Below are positions 7,190 through 7,503 of a stretch of DNA of 7,503 nucleotides, one piece after another. The notes beneath the pieces are model-generated. The model worked only from the letters and a program-made list of their open reading frames with translations. It made no database searches and was not told where the DNA came from. Origin of the DNA: Pseudomonadota bacterium (GTDB lineage Bacteria > Pseudomonadota > Alphaproteobacteria > UBA2966 > CAIVPW01); the NCBI GenBank assembly GCA_027625125.1, contig JAQBXG010000084.1, positions 1 to 7,503 on the forward strand. The letters are read 5' to 3'. The stretch's first letter is position 1. Every line of letters begins with the position of its first letter. The position numbers and the translations under genes are program-made.

Positions 7190-7503
7190 ACCCGGCCACG
7201 GCGCCGGCGCCGCGCGAGATCGTCTACGACGCCGCAACCGGCGCGGGGTCGTCCGATCTGGTTTGGCCGTACCCGCCGGTGGTGCTGCACGATATGATCG
7301 AGCAAAGCCTGGCCGGGTATTTGGCGGTGGTCGCCGAAACCACGGACGACTTCACACGGCGATTGTTGCTGGCGGCGCCGTGGCTGGTGCTGGGCTATGC
7401 GTGGGGTTGCTACGAAAAGGTGCTGTGTCTGGAGGCCGAGGCGGGGTGGGCATTGCGATTTGTTTCGGACTCCGCCGACATGGCGTATCTGCGCGGCGAG
7501 GCG
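7183..7503 (+). CDS. N-terminal part of an unrecognised protein, 3' truncated
   Basis: An open frame of 107 codons runs from ATG 7183 to the window edge without a stop. A GTG at 7186 is an alternative start. It overlaps the previous gene by 7 bp, as expected in this tightly packed operon, and keeps the same codon bias, so I take it as real. Residues 1-25 are Ala/Pro-rich and probably flexible. Residues 28-50 (WPYPPVVLHDMIEQSLAGYL) look helical. Residues 60-83 (RRLLLAAPWLVLGYAWGCYE) are hydrophobic but contain W, Y and charged edges, so they could be either a buried helix or a marginal membrane segment. I recognise no family motif in what is visible and assign no function. Confidence 0.7.
   Translation, partial: MVNPATAPAPREIVYDAATGAGSSDLVWPYPPVVLHDMIEQSLAGYLAVVAETTDDFTRRLLLAAPWLVLGYAWGCYEKVLCLEAEAGWALRFVSDSADMAYLRGEA

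Overview
This 7.5 kb, GC-rich (about two-thirds G+C by eye), almost gap-free stretch reads as the inside of a surface-glycan locus (O-antigen, capsule or flagellin-type glycosylation). Codon use is strongly GC-biased, every complete + strand gene stops with TGA, and genes are joined by 1-15 bp gaps or short overlaps. This suits a high-GC Gram-negative proteobacterium. Alphaproteobacteria are my best guess, but no marker gene here fixes the taxon.

Layout: (1) Positions 1-155 are the last 50 residues of a sialic-acid-synthase (NeuB/LegI/PseI) family protein, which points to a nonulosonic acid pathway upstream. (2) 160-822 is a GT-A glycosyltransferase of family 2. (3) 824-2122 is a class III PLP aminotransferase of the glutamate-1-semialdehyde type. 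(4) 2138-2917 is an AAC(3)-fold N-acetyltransferase. (5) 2907-4373 is a stand-alone, DltA-like amino-acid adenylation enzyme. (6) 4370-4636 is a small acyl/peptidyl carrier protein that overlaps it by ATGA. (7) 4612-5238, on the minus strand, is a GNAT acetyltransferase placed tail-to-tail with the carrier protein. (8) 5280-6620 is a DUF2172/DUF4910 aminopeptidase-like protein with a C-terminal winged helix. (9) 6617-7189 is a RimJ/RimL-type GNAT. (10) 7183 to the window end is the start of a protein I do not recognise.

Working model (inference): the upstream genes make a nonulosonic acid or other amino sugar. The adenylation enzyme loads a small amino acid onto the carrier protein. One or more of the three acyltransferases, perhaps with the aminopeptidase-like protein, attach or trim aminoacyl and acetyl groups on the sugar before or after the GT2 enzyme incorporates it. 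The aminotransferase could supply either the sugar amine or an unusual amino acid. The adenylation/carrier pair resembles DltA/DltC of teichoic acid D-alanylation, but no DltB/DltD-like transfer partner lies in this window.

No RNA genes, insertion sequences, CRISPR arrays or convincing terminators were seen, and there is no gene-free stretch longer than 41 bp.
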